A stretch of DNA of 64,000 bases from an uncultured Clostridia bacterium (lineage in GTDB: Bacteria > Bacillota > Clostridia > Oscillospirales > Acutalibacteraceae): assembly GCA_947584595.1 (NCBI GenBank), contig CANPWP010000001.1, forward strand, positions 124,001 through 188,000. Reading direction: 5' to 3'. The position numbers were made by a program, and so were the translations under genes. Shown one piece after another: positions 52,075 through 61,518 of the stretch. The notes under the pieces are model-generated. The model was not told the origin of the DNA and ran no database searches. It was given only the letters and a program-made list of their open reading frames with translations. Each line of letters opens with the position of its first letter. Positions within the stretch are counted from its first letter, which is position 1.

Positions 52075-53400
52075 TTATAAAATTTTAACCGTCGCAAGTG
52101 CAATTTCGCTGTATTGGGTTGAAATAATTTCTGTTGCAGATACCCTTGAATAAACTCCCTTAAACTTATTGTTATATACAAAAAGTCCCGATAAATTGCT
52201 ATAGTTTAAAAATTCAGAATTATCCTTTGCGAAATCTATGTTCAAATTTTCATAGGGCTTACAAAATTCCTGCAAAACATATCCCTTATCAATTGATTGC
52301 AAGATATGCTCTTTCCATTCCTGATTATTGCCCTCAACTCCTGCAAAAACACCCTTCGAGCCGTAGGAATCAAAAGGTTTGATAATCCATTTATCCTTAT
52401 TATTTAAAACTTCCTGCAAATCAAACAGTTTATTATCCTTTGTAAGATGGTATGTTTTTGGAAAATGTGATTTTACAAAATTCTTTTCCTCATCAGTTAA
52501 ATAAGTTAAATTATTTTCATCTGAAATCACCTCAAAAAACACCTTTGAATGAACTACCTGTGTGCTTATAGGTCCTACAAGGCATACAGAATGATTTTCT
52601 ATGGCTCTGATAAAATCGGAAAGTTCATTTATATTTTTCATAATATCGCAGGTAACTGCTCTGCGGTAAATTGCGTCTACCCTCATACCCGATTTTGAAT
52701 AAAGAGCATTATCTCTATAAACCAAATCTTTAATTTCACAGATTTCCGCATTTATTCCCGCTCTTTCAAATGCAAGTCTGAACTGTTCAAATTCATTTGT
52801 TGTGCCTAATTCAAGAAAATCTGTAATAGCAACATTTGGATTTTCTTTCTTATACTTATACCCGTTGTAAATATTTTTAAATTCTTCAACAAAAGAATCA
52901 AAAAGTTCAAAGCTTGAAAGTGTATATTTTTTTGAAAACTCCTGATAGGCGAATGTCTTTTTTACCGCAATGTTCAGTTCTCTGTCCTCATTCATTGCGC
53001 TTGTCCCGTCTGTATTGATTTCACAAAATTTAAAATCGCCGTTATCTTCATTAAAAAATATGTCTATTCTCGAAACAGGCAAAACACATTTTAAGTCAGA
53101 GTCTGTTAAAATAAGCCTTTCAAGCTCAGGCTCAAACATAAATTTTTTTCTGAAATCTTCATTTTCTATATAGTGTTTAATTGTTTTAACAAGTATATTT
53201 TGGGTATATTCTGCAATATGCTTTAAACGCTCACACTGCTTTTTGTCAAACAGCTTAGGTATACAAAGTGTTTTTACATATCTTCCGTGATATTGTGCGG
53301 TTGAGCTTAAAATATATTTTGTTTGTTCCTTATAAGTTTCCCTGCATTTTTCTATATTTCCCCTTACTATTTTTTCATATTTCTTATTCTGAACACTCAT
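52075..53400 (-). CDS. ATP-grasp enzyme, circularly permuted type (glutathionylspermidine synthase-like)
   Basis: A 441-residue protein whose C-terminal half has ATP-grasp features: KTYHLTKDNKLFDLQEVLNNK, WIIKPFDSYGSKGVFAG near 335-355 (the Lys-Pro and Gly-rich loop), and GYVLQEFCKPYENLNIDF near 374. The N-terminal half has VSRIDIFFNEDNGDFKFCEINTDGT near 108-133, matching a pre-ATP-grasp fold. It is similar in layout to glutathionylspermidine synthase, which joins a peptide to an amine; the substrate here is unknown. No amidase domain is fused. Near metA and proS but transcribed with a long gap. Ribosome binding site is weak (AAAGCAGTG). Confidence 0.7.
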   Translation of the reverse strand: MSVQNKKYEKIVRGNIEKCRETYKEQTKYILSSTAQYHGRYVKTLCIPKLFDKKQCERLKHIAEYTQNILVKTIKHYIENEDFRKKFMFEPELERLILTDSDLKCVLPVSRIDIFFNEDNGDFKFCEINTDGTSAMNEDRELNIAVKKTFAYQEFSKKYTLSSFELFDSFVEEFKNIYNGYKYKKENPNVAITDFLELGTTNEFEQFRLAFERAGINAEICEIKDLVYRDNALYSKSGMRVDAIYRRAVTCDIMKNINELSDFIRAIENHSVCLVGPISTQVVHSKVFFEVISDENNLTYLTDEEKNFVKSHFPKTYHLTKDNKLFDLQEVLNNKDKWIIKPFDSYGSKGVFAGVEGNNQEWKEHILQSIDKGYVLQEFCKPYENLNIDFAKDNSEFLNYSNLSGLFVYNNKFKGVYSRVSATEIISTQYSEIALATVKIL

Positions 53401-53475
53401 TATTACACTGCTTTCTTATCATTTGAATTAAAATAATTATACCAAAAAATATACTGTTTATCAACAAAAGAACAG

Positions 53476-53505
53476 CAAAAACAGCATAATCAAAGATTAT
53501 GCTGT
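53476..53505 (-). terminator. Terminator after metA
   Basis: On the minus strand ACAGCATAATC pairs with GATTATGCTGT around 3 nt, followed by T5. Confidence 0.8.
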
Positions 53506-53510
53506 CGGTA

Positions 53511-54449
53511 TCATTTGTAAATATTATACATTTCTTTAAGTTCGTCCAAATCGTAGGGAGTTTGCTGATATACAAAGTAATTCAGCCAGTTTGTATACAG
53601 CAAAGTGGCATTACTCCTCCATACCATCGGCGGATTGCTTGCAGGGTCGTCATTTCTGAAATAATTATAAGGTATCTGAGGCTTTAAACCTTTGTACCTG
53701 TCTCTGTAATATTCTTTTGCAAGTGTGTTTCTGTCATATTCAGCGTGACCTAAAACAAAAAACTGTCTGCCGTTTTTATTAGCAACTATTGCAACTCCCG
53801 CATATTCGGAAATTGCAAGTATCTGAAGTTCATCATGTTTCTCAATATCATCTCTGCTTACTTCCATAAACCTTGAATGAGGCAAAAGGAAATAATCATC
53901 AAATCCTCTTAATAAAGGATGATACGGTTCTAAAATTTTATGGTTATATATACCCGAAAGCTTTTCTTTCAGCGGGCATTTTTTTATGCCGTAATGATAA
54001 TAAAGTCCTGCCTGTGCACCCCAGCATATATGAAAAGTTGAATAAACATTTGTTTTAGACCATTCCATTATGGTTTTAAGTTCTTCCCAATAGTCCACCT
54101 GTTCAAAATTAAGTTGTTCAACCGGTGCTCCTGTGATTATCATTCCGTCAAAACGCTGATTTTTTATTTCATCAAACGTTTTGTAAAAAGTAGTTAAATG
54201 ATGACTTGAAACATTTTTAGATGTATGAGAAGCCATTTGCAAAAGTTCAATATCAATTTGCAAAGGACTGTTACCCAACATTCTCAAAATTTGTGTTTCG
54301 GTTTCAACCTTATTAGGCATTAAATTCAAAATAATAATTTTAAGAGGTCTTATATCCTGAGTTGCGGCTCTGTCATCAGGCATTACAAATATATTTTCCG
54401 ATTCAAGAATCTTTATGGCAGGCAAATTTCTCTGAACCTTAATAGGCAT
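53511..54449 (-). CDS. metA: Homoserine O-acetyltransferase MetA (acetyl-CoA type)
   Basis: Acylates homoserine for methionine synthesis. The 312-residue protein shows the catalytic triad: Cys142 (HICWGAQAG), His235 and Glu237 (VLGHAEYD). Residue 111 is Glu (GAPVE); by published work on MetA, Glu here favours acetyl-CoA while Gly favours succinyl-CoA. Length and numbering match the family well. ATG follows GGAAGGATGG. proS lies upstream on the same strand with 43 nt between. Confidence 0.93.
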   Translation of the reverse strand: MPIKVQRNLPAIKILESENIFVMPDDRAATQDIRPLKIIILNLMPNKVETETQILRMLGNSPLQIDIELLQMASHTSKNVSSHHLTTFYKTFDEIKNQRFDGMIITGAPVEQLNFEQVDYWEELKTIMEWSKTNVYSTFHICWGAQAGLYYHYGIKKCPLKEKLSGIYNHKILEPYHPLLRGFDDYFLLPHSRFMEVSRDDIEKHDELQILAISEYAGVAIVANKNGRQFFVLGHAEYDRNTLAKEYYRDRYKGLKPQIPYNYFRNDDPASNPPMVWRSNATLLYTNWLNYFVYQQTPYDLDELKEMYNIYK

Positions 54450-54492
54450 ACTCTCACCATCCTTCCCCTTTCACATTATTTTGAAATTTTAA

Positions 54493-55929
54493 TTAGTATT
54501 GTTTACCCCAATATACCTGATGTTTTGCTTCTTTTCCGCAGCAAACGCAGGTATCTGAAATATGCTCCTCTTCAAAAGGAATACATCTGCTCTTAACTCC
54601 GCCTGTAACATCCTTTAATTTTTCTTCACATTCAGCATCTCCGCACCACATAGCCTTAATAAAGCCGGGTTTGTTTTTTGCAATATCAATAAATTCATCA
54701 TAAGTAGTTGCAGTAAATGTCTTTTCCTGCATATTTTCAAGAGCCTTTTGATACATAGCCTCATGAATGTCCTGTAAGCTCTGAGCAATTTGTTCATGGA
54801 GCTTTTCAATCGGCGTAAAGATTTTTTCTCTTGTATCCCTTCTTACAACTACGCACTGACCTTTTTCAATATCTTTAGGGCCTATTTCAACTCTTAAAGG
54901 TACACCTTTCATTTCATATTCGCTGAATTTCCAGCCCGGAGCATGGTCGCTTGAGTCCAATTTAATCCTGTAATCCTTTTTAAGCATATCGCAAATTTCC
55001 TGAGCTTTATCCAGTACGCCTTCCTTATGCTGTGCAATAGGAATAATTGCAACCTGAATCGGTGATACCTTAGGCGGTAAAATCAATCCGTCGTCATCAC
55101 CGTGAACCATAATGATCGCACCGATCATTCTCGTAGATACGCCCCATGATGTCTGATGGGGATAATGTGGTTTATTATCTCTGCCTGTAAAAGTTATGTC
55201 AAAACTTTTTGCAAAGCCGTCCCCGAAATAGTGTGATGTACCACCCTGAAGTGCAACACCGTTGTGCATCATAGGCTCTATTGTATATGTTGAAACTGCT
55301 CCTGCAAATTTTTCTTTTTCTGTCTTTTTGCCGATAACAGCAGGAATTGCAAGCGTTTCCTTATAAAAATCCGCATAAACCTTAAGCATTCTCAGTGTTT
55401 CTTCTTCTGCTTCTTCCTGAGTTTCATGCATTGTGTGACCTTCCTGCCATAAAAATTCTGATGTTCTAAGGAAAGGTCTTGTCGTTTTTTCCCATCTTAC
55501 AACGCTGCACCACTGATTATAAAGCTTAGGCAAATCACGGTAAGTATTGATAATCTTTTTATAATGGTCGCAGAATAATGTTTCCGACGTAGGTCTTACA
55601 CAAAGACGCTCGTTTAATTCTTCGCTTCCGCCTATTGTTACCCATGCACATTCTGGGGCAAATCCCTCTACATGGTCCTTTTCTTTCTGAAGAAGACTTT
55701 CGGGAATAAACATTGGCATATATACGTTTTCGTGACCTGTTTCTTTAAATCTTCTGTCTAAATCAGCCTGAATATTCTCCCAGATTGCATAACCGTATGG
55801 TCTAATAACCATACAGCCCTTTATTCCGGAATAATCTACAAGCTCTGCTTTTTTAACTATATCTGTGTACCATTTTGCAAAATCTTGGTCACGACTTGTA
55901 ATAGCTTCAACTAATTTTTTATCAGCCAT
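54493..55929 (-). CDS. proS: Prolyl-tRNA synthetase (archaeal/eukaryotic type, ProS type 3)
   Basis: Charges tRNA-Pro. The 478-residue protein has class II motifs 2 and 3 ([21 protein letters not shown] near 150, [25 protein letters not shown] near 265), the anticodon-binding domain near 285-390, and a C-terminal zinc-binding-like end (DAECEEKL ... [18 protein letters not shown]). This is the shorter type without the bacterial editing insert. ATG follows GGAGGT. The tRNA-Pro gene is divergent 200 nt away. Confidence 0.95.
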   Translation of the reverse strand: MADKKLVEAITSRDQDFAKWYTDIVKKAELVDYSGIKGCMVIRPYGYAIWENIQADLDRRFKETGHENVYMPMFIPESLLQKEKDHVEGFAPECAWVTIGGSEELNERLCVRPTSETLFCDHYKKIINTYRDLPKLYNQWCSVVRWEKTTRPFLRTSEFLWQEGHTMHETQEEAEEETLRMLKVYADFYKETLAIPAVIGKKTEKEKFAGAVSTYTIEPMMHNGVALQGGTSHYFGDGFAKSFDITFTGRDNKPHYPHQTSWGVSTRMIGAIIMVHGDDDGLILPPKVSPIQVAIIPIAQHKEGVLDKAQEICDMLKKDYRIKLDSSDHAPGWKFSEYEMKGVPLRVEIGPKDIEKGQCVVVRRDTREKIFTPIEKLHEQIAQSLQDIHEAMYQKALENMQEKTFTATTYDEFIDIAKNKPGFIKAMWCGDAECEEKLKDVTGGVKSRCIPFEEEHISDTCVCCGKEAKHQVYWGKQY

Positions 55930-56068
55930 TGTTTATACCTCCAAAAGTATTATACTAACATTCAATTAAATCGTAATGCTTTTATTATACAGATTATATA
56001 TTTATTTTTCAAGTAATCATACAAAAAAATATAGGCAGATTTTCAATGTAAAAAGTAAAAATACGGGG

Positions 56069-56097
56069 TTGACAATCAAAAAAGATTAAAGTATAAT
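56069..56097 (+). promoter_or_regulatory. Promoter for tRNA-Pro
   Basis: Perfect consensus hexamers: TTGACA (56069-56074), 17-nt spacer, TATAAT (56092-56097), 30 nt before the tRNA. Confidence 0.85.
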
Positions 56098-56126
56098 AAT
56101 AAAGCTTTCAATCTAATACGTCATTT

Positions 56127-56203
56127 CGAGGTGTAACTCAGTTTGGTAGAGTGCTTGGTTTGGGACCAAGATGCCGCAGGTTCAAGTCCTGTCACCTCGA
56201 CCA
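56127..56203 (+). tRNA. tRNA-Pro (anticodon TGG)
   Basis: A 77-nt cloverleaf: acceptor CGAGGTG pairs with CACCTCG, anticodon stem CTTGG/CCAAG around TTTGGGA giving TGG, T-arm GCAGG-TTCAAGT-CCTGT, discriminator A and encoded CCA. Followed by a strong terminator. Confidence 0.97.
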
Positions 56204-56206
56204 GTT

Positions 56207-56252
56207 AATCCACAGTTTTGAGCAGATTTGCATAAAACTGTGGATTTTTTGT
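56207..56252 (+). terminator. Terminator of tRNA-Pro
   Basis: AATCCACAGTTTT pairs with AAAACTGTGGATT around a 14-nt loop, followed by TTTTG. Confidence 0.9.
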
Positions 56253-56319
56253 TTTAATATTAGTTTGTGATAAAAGATTTTTAAGCACATAGCTTTTATT
56301 ATCAGAAAGAGATGCGTTA

Positions 56320-56362
56320 AAAACAGCCGAAGCTATTTTAAAAATAGCTTCGGCTGTTTTTT
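56320..56362. terminator. Bidirectional terminator after the ABC transporter genes
   Basis: A near-perfect stem AAACAGCCGAAGCTATTTT with AAAATAGCTTCGGCTGTTT and T/A tracts on either side; it closes the minus-strand transporter operon at 56406. Confidence 0.9.
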
Positions 56363-56405
56363 GTATATTAATATTTGTTTTATGTAATGATTCATCAAAT
56401 TTTAA

Positions 56406-57164
56406 TTATATGGAAAGTTTTTTAAGGAACGCTTTTGTTCTTTCATTTTGGGGATTATCAATAACGTCCTCCGGTTTTCCCTGTTCAACGATAACTCCGT
56501 CGTCCATAAATATAACACGGTCGGACACGGCTCTTGCAAAATCTATTTCATGGGTAACTATAACCATTGTCATCTTTTCTTCTGCAAGCCCTTTCATAAT
56601 ACGGAGGATGCCTGCTGTAATTTCCGGGTCAAGTGCAGAAGTCGGTTCGTCAAAGTAAAGCATATCGGGATTCATTACCAATGCTCTGGCTATTGCAACC
56701 CTCTGCTGCTGACCGCCTGACAGTTCACAGGGATATGCTTTTTCCTTATCCTCAAGCCCCATTTTTTTCAAAACACGGCGGCTTTCTTCAAGTACGCTTT
56801 GTTTATCTCGCTTCATAACCCGAATGGGCGCATCCGAAACATTCTTCAACACATTGTAATGCGGAAAAAGATTAAAATTCTGAAAAACAAGTCCGAATTT
56901 TGAACGAGCCTCTTTCATAACGCTTTTTGAGGGATACACTGTTTTGCCGTTTTCGTTTTTCACTATTTTTTCTTCACAATAACTTAATTCACCGGAATCA
57001 ATAGTTTCAAGGAATGCCGCACATCTTAAAAGTGTGGATTTTCCCGACCCCGACGGACCGATGATTGAAACCACCTCACCTTTTTCCACTGTAAGGCTTA
57101 TATCTTTAAGAACGACCTTGTCGCCGAATTTTTTCTGAAGATTATTAATTTCAAGCAATTTCAT
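56406..57164 (-). CDS. glnQ: Polar amino-acid ABC transporter ATP-binding protein (GlnQ type)
   Basis: A 252-residue ABC ATPase: Walker [19 protein letters not shown] near residue 33, Q-loop [14 protein letters not shown] near 91, signature [15 protein letters not shown] near 149 and Walker [15 protein letters not shown] near 171. The HNVLKNV and PENV-type loops match the PAAT family (glutamine/arginine/cystine). I chose ATG 57164, after GAGGTG, rather than GTG 57173. It lies downstream of the fused binding/permease gene. Substrate unproven. Confidence 0.9.
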   Translation of the reverse strand: MKLLEINNLQKKFGDKVVLKDISLTVEKGEVVSIIGPSGSGKSTLLRCAAFLETIDSGELSYCEEKIVKNENGKTVYPSKSVMKEARSKFGLVFQNFNLFPHYNVLKNVSDAPIRVMKRDKQSVLEESRRVLKKMGLEDKEKAYPCELSGGQQQRVAIARALVMNPDMLYFDEPTSALDPEITAGILRIMKGLAEEKMTMVIVTHEIDFARAVSDRVIFMDDGVIVEQGKPEDVIDNPQNERTKAFLKKLSI

Positions 57165-57180
57165 TTTGCTCACCTCGCAA

Positions 57181-58734
57181 TTAATGATAATAATTTAGGC
57201 GTTTTTCGATTCTTTCCATTACAAACGCAACAACGATGTTGAACACATAATAGAACAGACCGGCAACAAACAGTGGCATAATACTTGCCTGTGCGGCGGC
57301 AATCTGCTTTGCAAGCGTGAATACTTCGGTATAAGCAAGAGCAAACGCAAGAGAGGTATCCTTTACAAGCGTGATTATTTCGTTAGTAACAGGAGGTAAA
57401 ATATGTTTTGCCATTTGCGGGAAAACGATTTTGCCGAAAGTTTGGGTTCTTGAATAACCGAGTATTGCGGCGGCTTCTCTTTGACCGTGGGGAACAGACT
57501 GAATACCTGCACGGAAAATCTCCGCAAAATATGCCGCATAGTTAATTGAAAAGCCTATGATTACTGCATAAGTTCTGTAGCTTTGGTCGAGGCTGATGTT
57601 AAATATGTAATAAGGACCATAACAAACAACAAGAAGCTGAAGCATAAGCGGAGTACCACGCATAATTGAAATATAAACTTGTGCAAGCCACTTAACAATT
57701 TTAAATCTTGACATTCTTGCAAATGTAATGAGAAGTCCGAGGGGAAGTGAAAATACAAGCGTCAGAACAAAGATAAGCAGCGTTGCCTGCATACCGTTAA
57801 GAAGCTGAAGAAGCACATCCATAAAATTCAGTTTGTTTGAAGTGTCGGATGTTTCCTGTTCTGAGGCTTCATTGGAGTTTTCGCTGTCATCAAAAAATTT
57901 ATCATCAGGACTCAAACAAACGCTTGTTTCAAGGCCCCATTTTTTTGCAATTTCATCAAATTTACCGTCACTCTTCATTTCAAGCAATGTGCTTTGAACC
58001 ACATTTCTAAGCTCGGTATTTCCCTTTTTAAAACCTATGCCGTATTTTTCGCTTGAAACGTGTTCATCAAGCATACGGAAACTGTTGCCTCTTGTTTCGA
58101 TTTGATAGCTTGCAACACCAATATCCATACATATTGCCTGAACCATATCGCTTTCCAGATTAAGAAAAGCACTGTTGTAATCACTTACCTGCTGAAGTTC
58201 TTTAAAGGATCCTGCAAGTGCTTTATTTTCATTTGTTGCATCTTCGCCTGTAAATGCGGCGAGGGCAGAGGAATCAGCCTGTACTACAACTATTTTGTCC
58301 TTCAAATCGGAAAGCTTATTTATATCGGAGTCGGATTTTACAATTACAACCTGTGAATTGTCAATATAAGGCGTAGACCAGGTATAATCATTTTCACGTC
58401 CGTCCATTGTAAAGCCGTTCCAAATACAATCAATAGAACCGCTGTTAAGCTCCATATCCTTTGAATTCCAATCAATAGGCTGTTTAATAAAATTCCAGCC
58501 GTTTCGATTACAGACTTCCTCTGCAAGGTCAAGGTCAAAACCCACATATTCACCGCTGTCGTCTTTGTAGCCATATGGAGGAAATTCCGCATCAAAACCT
58601 ACGGTAAATGTTTTTTGTTCATCTGATGCCTGTACTTTGGGAGCAACAACGTACGTTATTCCCATAATCATTGAGCATACGAGAATCATACTCAAAAGTA
58701 CACGCAAATAGTTTTTTGATGTTCTTTTTGGCAT
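57181..58734 (-). CDS. Fused substrate-binding protein and permease for polar amino acids
   Basis: A 517-residue protein combining two normally separate ABC components. Residues 1-36 are a signal sequence/membrane helix; 40-270 form a SBP_bac_3 domain ([42 protein letters not shown]); after an Asp/Ser/Glu linker (about 275-300), residues 305-517 form the PAAT permease with several helices and the EAA loop ([20 protein letters not shown] near 418). Fused binding-permease proteins are known in Firmicutes. A GCCGCT/AGCGGC hairpin at 58748-58761 precedes the ATG and includes part of its GGGG site. Promoter 58901-58930. Confidence 0.9.
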   Translation of the reverse strand: MPKRTSKNYLRVLLSMILVCSMIMGITYVVAPKVQASDEQKTFTVGFDAEFPPYGYKDDSGEYVGFDLDLAEEVCNRNGWNFIKQPIDWNSKDMELNSGSIDCIWNGFTMDGRENDYTWSTPYIDNSQVVIVKSDSDINKLSDLKDKIVVVQADSSALAAFTGEDATNENKALAGSFKELQQVSDYNSAFLNLESDMVQAICMDIGVASYQIETRGNSFRMLDEHVSSEKYGIGFKKGNTELRNVVQSTLLEMKSDGKFDEIAKKWGLETSVCLSPDDKFFDDSENSNEASEQETSDTSNKLNFMDVLLQLLNGMQATLLIFVLTLVFSLPLGLLITFARMSRFKIVKWLAQVYISIMRGTPLMLQLLVVCYGPYYIFNISLDQSYRTYAVIIGFSINYAAYFAEIFRAGIQSVPHGQREAAAILGYSRTQTFGKIVFPQMAKHILPPVTNEIITLVKDTSLAFALAYTEVFTLAKQIAAAQASIMPLFVAGLFYYVFNIVVAFVMERIEKRLNYYH

Positions 58735-58900
58735 TATACTTTACCCCGCCGCTAAAGCGGCTTATCCTTCCTGTAATTTTTTATTTATAAAAAGCAGTGC
58801 AGTAAAATTTACGGCTAAACTATTACTATGAATTTTCATTGATGATATAAAAAGTCCAAAACAGAGTTACGTTACTACGTTAATATTTTACTACACTAAA

Positions 58901-58930
58901 ATAATAACATTAATTATAACAGGATGTCAA
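58901..58930 (-). promoter_or_regulatory. Promoter for the ABC transporter operon
   Basis: On the minus strand TTGACA (58930-58925), 18-nt spacer, TATTAT (58906-58901). The surrounding gap 58735-59144 is A+T-rich and shows no gene. Confidence 0.6.
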
Positions 58931-59144
58931 ATTTTTTTGTATTTTTTTATCTAAAAATCTAAGCATAATCAATATAATATAATTTTTTAATAATTAATAT
59001 TAAAAACAGAACATACATTAAATGTTTATTATGTTTAAATTTATATAATAAAATATTAAATTTGTCTAATTTTATTGAATTTTGTACTTTCAAGTGATAA
59101 AATCAACTTAATAAATTAAAATAATTATGGTAGGAGAAGTTATT

Positions 59145-60218
59145 ATGTCTAATAATTCCATAGCGAAAAGCAGAATTCTTTCTTATGATATAATACGTAT
59201 TATCGCTGTTTTAGCAGTAGTTATGATTCATTCATCGTTAGGCTTTGTTACGGCATATCCGACGAAGTCTGCCGACTTTTTATTCGGAAATATTTTTGAT
59301 GGAATTTCCAGAATAGGCGTACCGCTGTTTGTAATGCTCTCAGGAGCATTAATGTTGGATGAAAACAAGGACACACCTATTAAAAAAATGCTTAAGTATG
59401 CTTTAAGAATTTTTATACTGTTATGCATATGGTCTCTTTTGTATGCAGTTGTGTATGAGATTATACAGCCGCTAATTGATAAAAAAACTATTTCCGTTGA
59501 AGGTTTCTGGAATGCATTTGCTTACGGACATTATCATATGTGGTATCTGTATATGCTGGTTGGACTTTATTTAATAACGCCTGTATTAAAATCTTTTGTA
59601 AAAAAATCCAATAAAAATATAGTGATGTATTTTATAATTCTTGCGGTAATTTTTCAGTTTGCGGCGCCCTTAATTAATCTGCTGATCAATCAGGGAACAC
59701 AAACAACCGATTTACTGCAAAAGTTCATTAACCAGTTTCGTATGGGATTTGTAGGACAGTACACTGCATATTACCTGTTGGGTTGGTATATAGCAAACAT
59801 AAAGATAAAAAAGACTCACAGAAGTTCATTGTATGTTTTAGGTTTTGCCGGATTATTTGTTACAGTAATGGGAACGCAGTTACTTATAAATGATACAAAT
59901 AAGATATACAACTCTTTTTATTCGGATACAAGCATTAACGTTTTGTGTTACAGCGCAGCAGTCTTTGTATTTTTGTATTACTTTTTCATAAATAAAAATT
60001 ACAATCGAGTTAATAAAATAAGTATGATATTGTCAAAATTAACTTTTGGCGTATATTTAATTCATCCGTACATTATAACCTTACTCAATAAGTTTATAAA
60101 TACAAAAAATGCGTTGATACAAATACCGTTAACATGGATAATAACAGTTATAGCTTCATTTCTTATTACATTTATTTTATCAAAAATTCCGTTATTGAAA
60201 AAACTTGTAAGATGCTAA
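59145..60218 (+). CDS. Acyltransferase family 3 membrane protein
   Basis: A 357-residue integral membrane protein with about ten helices. N-terminal signature ILSYDIIRIIAVLAVVMIHSS (residues ~12-32, with conserved Arg and His of the AT3 family), HMWYLYMLVGLYLITP near 134, and LTFGVYLIHPYIITLL near 315. AT3 proteins transfer acyl groups to exported sugars or cell-wall components such as peptidoglycan or exopolysaccharide. Start ATG 59145 follows TAGGAG. It stands alone, so its substrate is unclear. Confidence 0.85.
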   Translation: MSNNSIAKSRILSYDIIRIIAVLAVVMIHSSLGFVTAYPTKSADFLFGNIFDGISRIGVPLFVMLSGALMLDENKDTPIKKMLKYALRIFILLCIWSLLYAVVYEIIQPLIDKKTISVEGFWNAFAYGHYHMWYLYMLVGLYLITPVLKSFVKKSNKNIVMYFIILAVIFQFAAPLINLLINQGTQTTDLLQKFINQFRMGFVGQYTAYYLLGWYIANIKIKKTHRSSLYVLGFAGLFVTVMGTQLLINDTNKIYNSFYSDTSINVLCYSAAVFVFLYYFFINKNYNRVNKISMILSKLTFGVYLIHPYIITLLNKFINTKNALIQIPLTWIITVIASFLITFILSKIPLLKKLVRC

Positions 60219-60470
60219 AGCACAGATAATGTTTTAACAACATTAAACATTATAATTAAATAAGAGCAAGTGAAAGACATTTTATAAACAACTGCTTTTA
60301 TATACTTAAGAGAAAACAGTTATAAAACAGGAAGACATTTTTACGCACTCATAGTATTATATTTATGTTTTATATCAGTAGGAAAAACTTCCGTATTTGC
60401 CTGTATCTTTACGGCCAAATTTTGTTAGTGGATATTAAATCTCCATGAAAAATTTTGAGAAAAGTTTATA

Positions 60471-60521
60471 AAAGCAGCCAAATGCCCCAACAGACTATTC
60501 TGTCGGGGCATTCGGCTGTTT
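60471..60521. terminator. Terminator-type hairpin after the acyltransferase gene
   Basis: CAGCC, AATGCCCC and ACAG pair with CTGT, GGGGCATT and GGCTG, separated by single mismatches, around a 6-nt loop. Symmetric, so it can serve both strands. The wider gap 60219-60631 shows only this and the next hairpin. Confidence 0.75.
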
Positions 60522-60560
60522 GCGGATAATGTTGTTATAATGTTAGAGAACATAAAATGA

Positions 60561-60590
60561 GGGTGCGTGAAATTTACACGCACCCTTTAG
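60561..60590. terminator. Terminator between the acyltransferase and the membrane protein genes
   Basis: GGGTGCGTG pairs with CACGCACCC around a 7-nt loop, with T and A tracts; placed to end the minus-strand gene at 60632. Confidence 0.75.
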
Positions 60591-60631
60591 ACTTTAAAAT
60601 ATTATTCCATTTTAATTAAACAATTTGTAAA

Positions 60632-61174
60632 TTATTTGTTTCTAATCTCATCTAAAATTTTATCGATCTCATCTTCCGTACTTAAAGATCTTATATTGTC
60701 TTCTCCGTCTTTATCGTAGTAATCATCTTTTTCATTATCTTCATTAAATGTTTCGTAGTTATTATTTTTAGAAATATTTTCATTTGAACCCTCTTCAATA
60801 TCAAGGTCAATATCTAACGAAGGTTCAGGTTCTTTGCTTTTTTTTGCAAAAAACATATCGCCGAAGAATAAGCCGAAAATACTTGAAACAAGATAAATTG
60901 CTACGAATATAATATTGTTGGAGTTTATTCCGTTAAAAATAATCATACTGGGAATATAAATAACCGGAGCAACTAATGAAAAGAAAAAGTCAATACCGTA
61001 TTTCTTGCCGTAAATAACTGAGCAAATAATAGCAGTTAATGGAAAAATCAGATCGTAAGTTATAGGATGTTCCTCTGCACCTGTGTTATTAAGTACAAAA
61101 AACAGTGGAACAAGCATATATACAGCTAAAATAATAATTGCAAAAGGAATATATCTTTTAATCATATCTTTCAT
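60632..61174 (-). CDS. Membrane protein of unknown function with acidic tail
   Basis: A 180-residue protein. Four membrane helices cover about residues 8-110 (YIPFAIIILAVYMLVPLFFVL, YDLIFPLTAIICSVIYG, FFFSLVAPVIYIPSMIIF, IIFVAIYLVSSIFGLFFGDMFF). The last ~65 residues are strongly acidic and Asn-rich, ending DEIDKILDEIRNK. No family recognised. ATG follows AAAGAGG. Not linked to an obvious operon. Confidence 0.7.
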   Translation of the reverse strand: MKDMIKRYIPFAIIILAVYMLVPLFFVLNNTGAEEHPITYDLIFPLTAIICSVIYGKKYGIDFFFSLVAPVIYIPSMIIFNGINSNNIIFVAIYLVSSIFGLFFGDMFFAKKSKEPEPSLDIDLDIEEGSNENISKNNNYETFNEDNEKDDYYDKDGEDNIRSLSTEDEIDKILDEIRNK

Positions 61175-61284
61175 AATTTAATACCTCTTTAAATCAGGAT
61201 AATATTATTATATATGTTTTATCTGTTAAAATCAAGGAGTATTATGTTTTATTTATAATTTACCAAAATAACATATATTCTTAA

Positions 61285-61313
61285 TTGACAAGATAGGATA
61301 AAAGGGTTAAAAT
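61285..61313 (+). promoter_or_regulatory. Promoter for the mgtE leader
   Basis: TTGACA (61285-61290), 17-nt spacer, TAAAAT (61308-61313), placing a transcript start near 61320 and a leader of about 200 nt. Confidence 0.7.
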
Positions 61314-61383
61314 TAAAATGTTGTAAAATGCATTTTTACAGGTTAATTTTTTTATAAGTGAGGCGAAAAAAATGGACGCAGAC

Positions 61384-61494
61384 GGTAATAAAGGCACACC
61401 GGGGCGAAGTAGCATTAAAAATAAATACCTGAAATTATTTGTCGGCGTTTATTTTTATTTGTTTTAACATATGCCTTCGTGTCTTTACTCCGAA
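61384..61494 (+). promoter_or_regulatory. Candidate structured RNA leader upstream of mgtE
   Basis: Stacked pairings are visible: TAAAGGCAC (61389-61397) with GTGTCTTTA (61479-61487); GAAG and GCAT (61406-61409, 61412-61415) with ATGCCTTC (61471-61478); AAAAATAAA (61417-61425) with TTTATTTTT (61448-61456). A GTGAGGC at about 61358 recalls the start of the Mg2+ M-box, but the remainder is too different to call it. Possibly a metal-sensing leader. Confidence 0.45.
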
Positions 61495-61518
61495 AAAACT
61501 TAAAAAGGAGGAAAGATT

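Noticed and set aside
51796-52080. Open frame of 94 codons across two dispersed repeats
   Set aside because: Its product is a direct translation of repeat families 2 and 3; similar text appears wherever such repeats are read.
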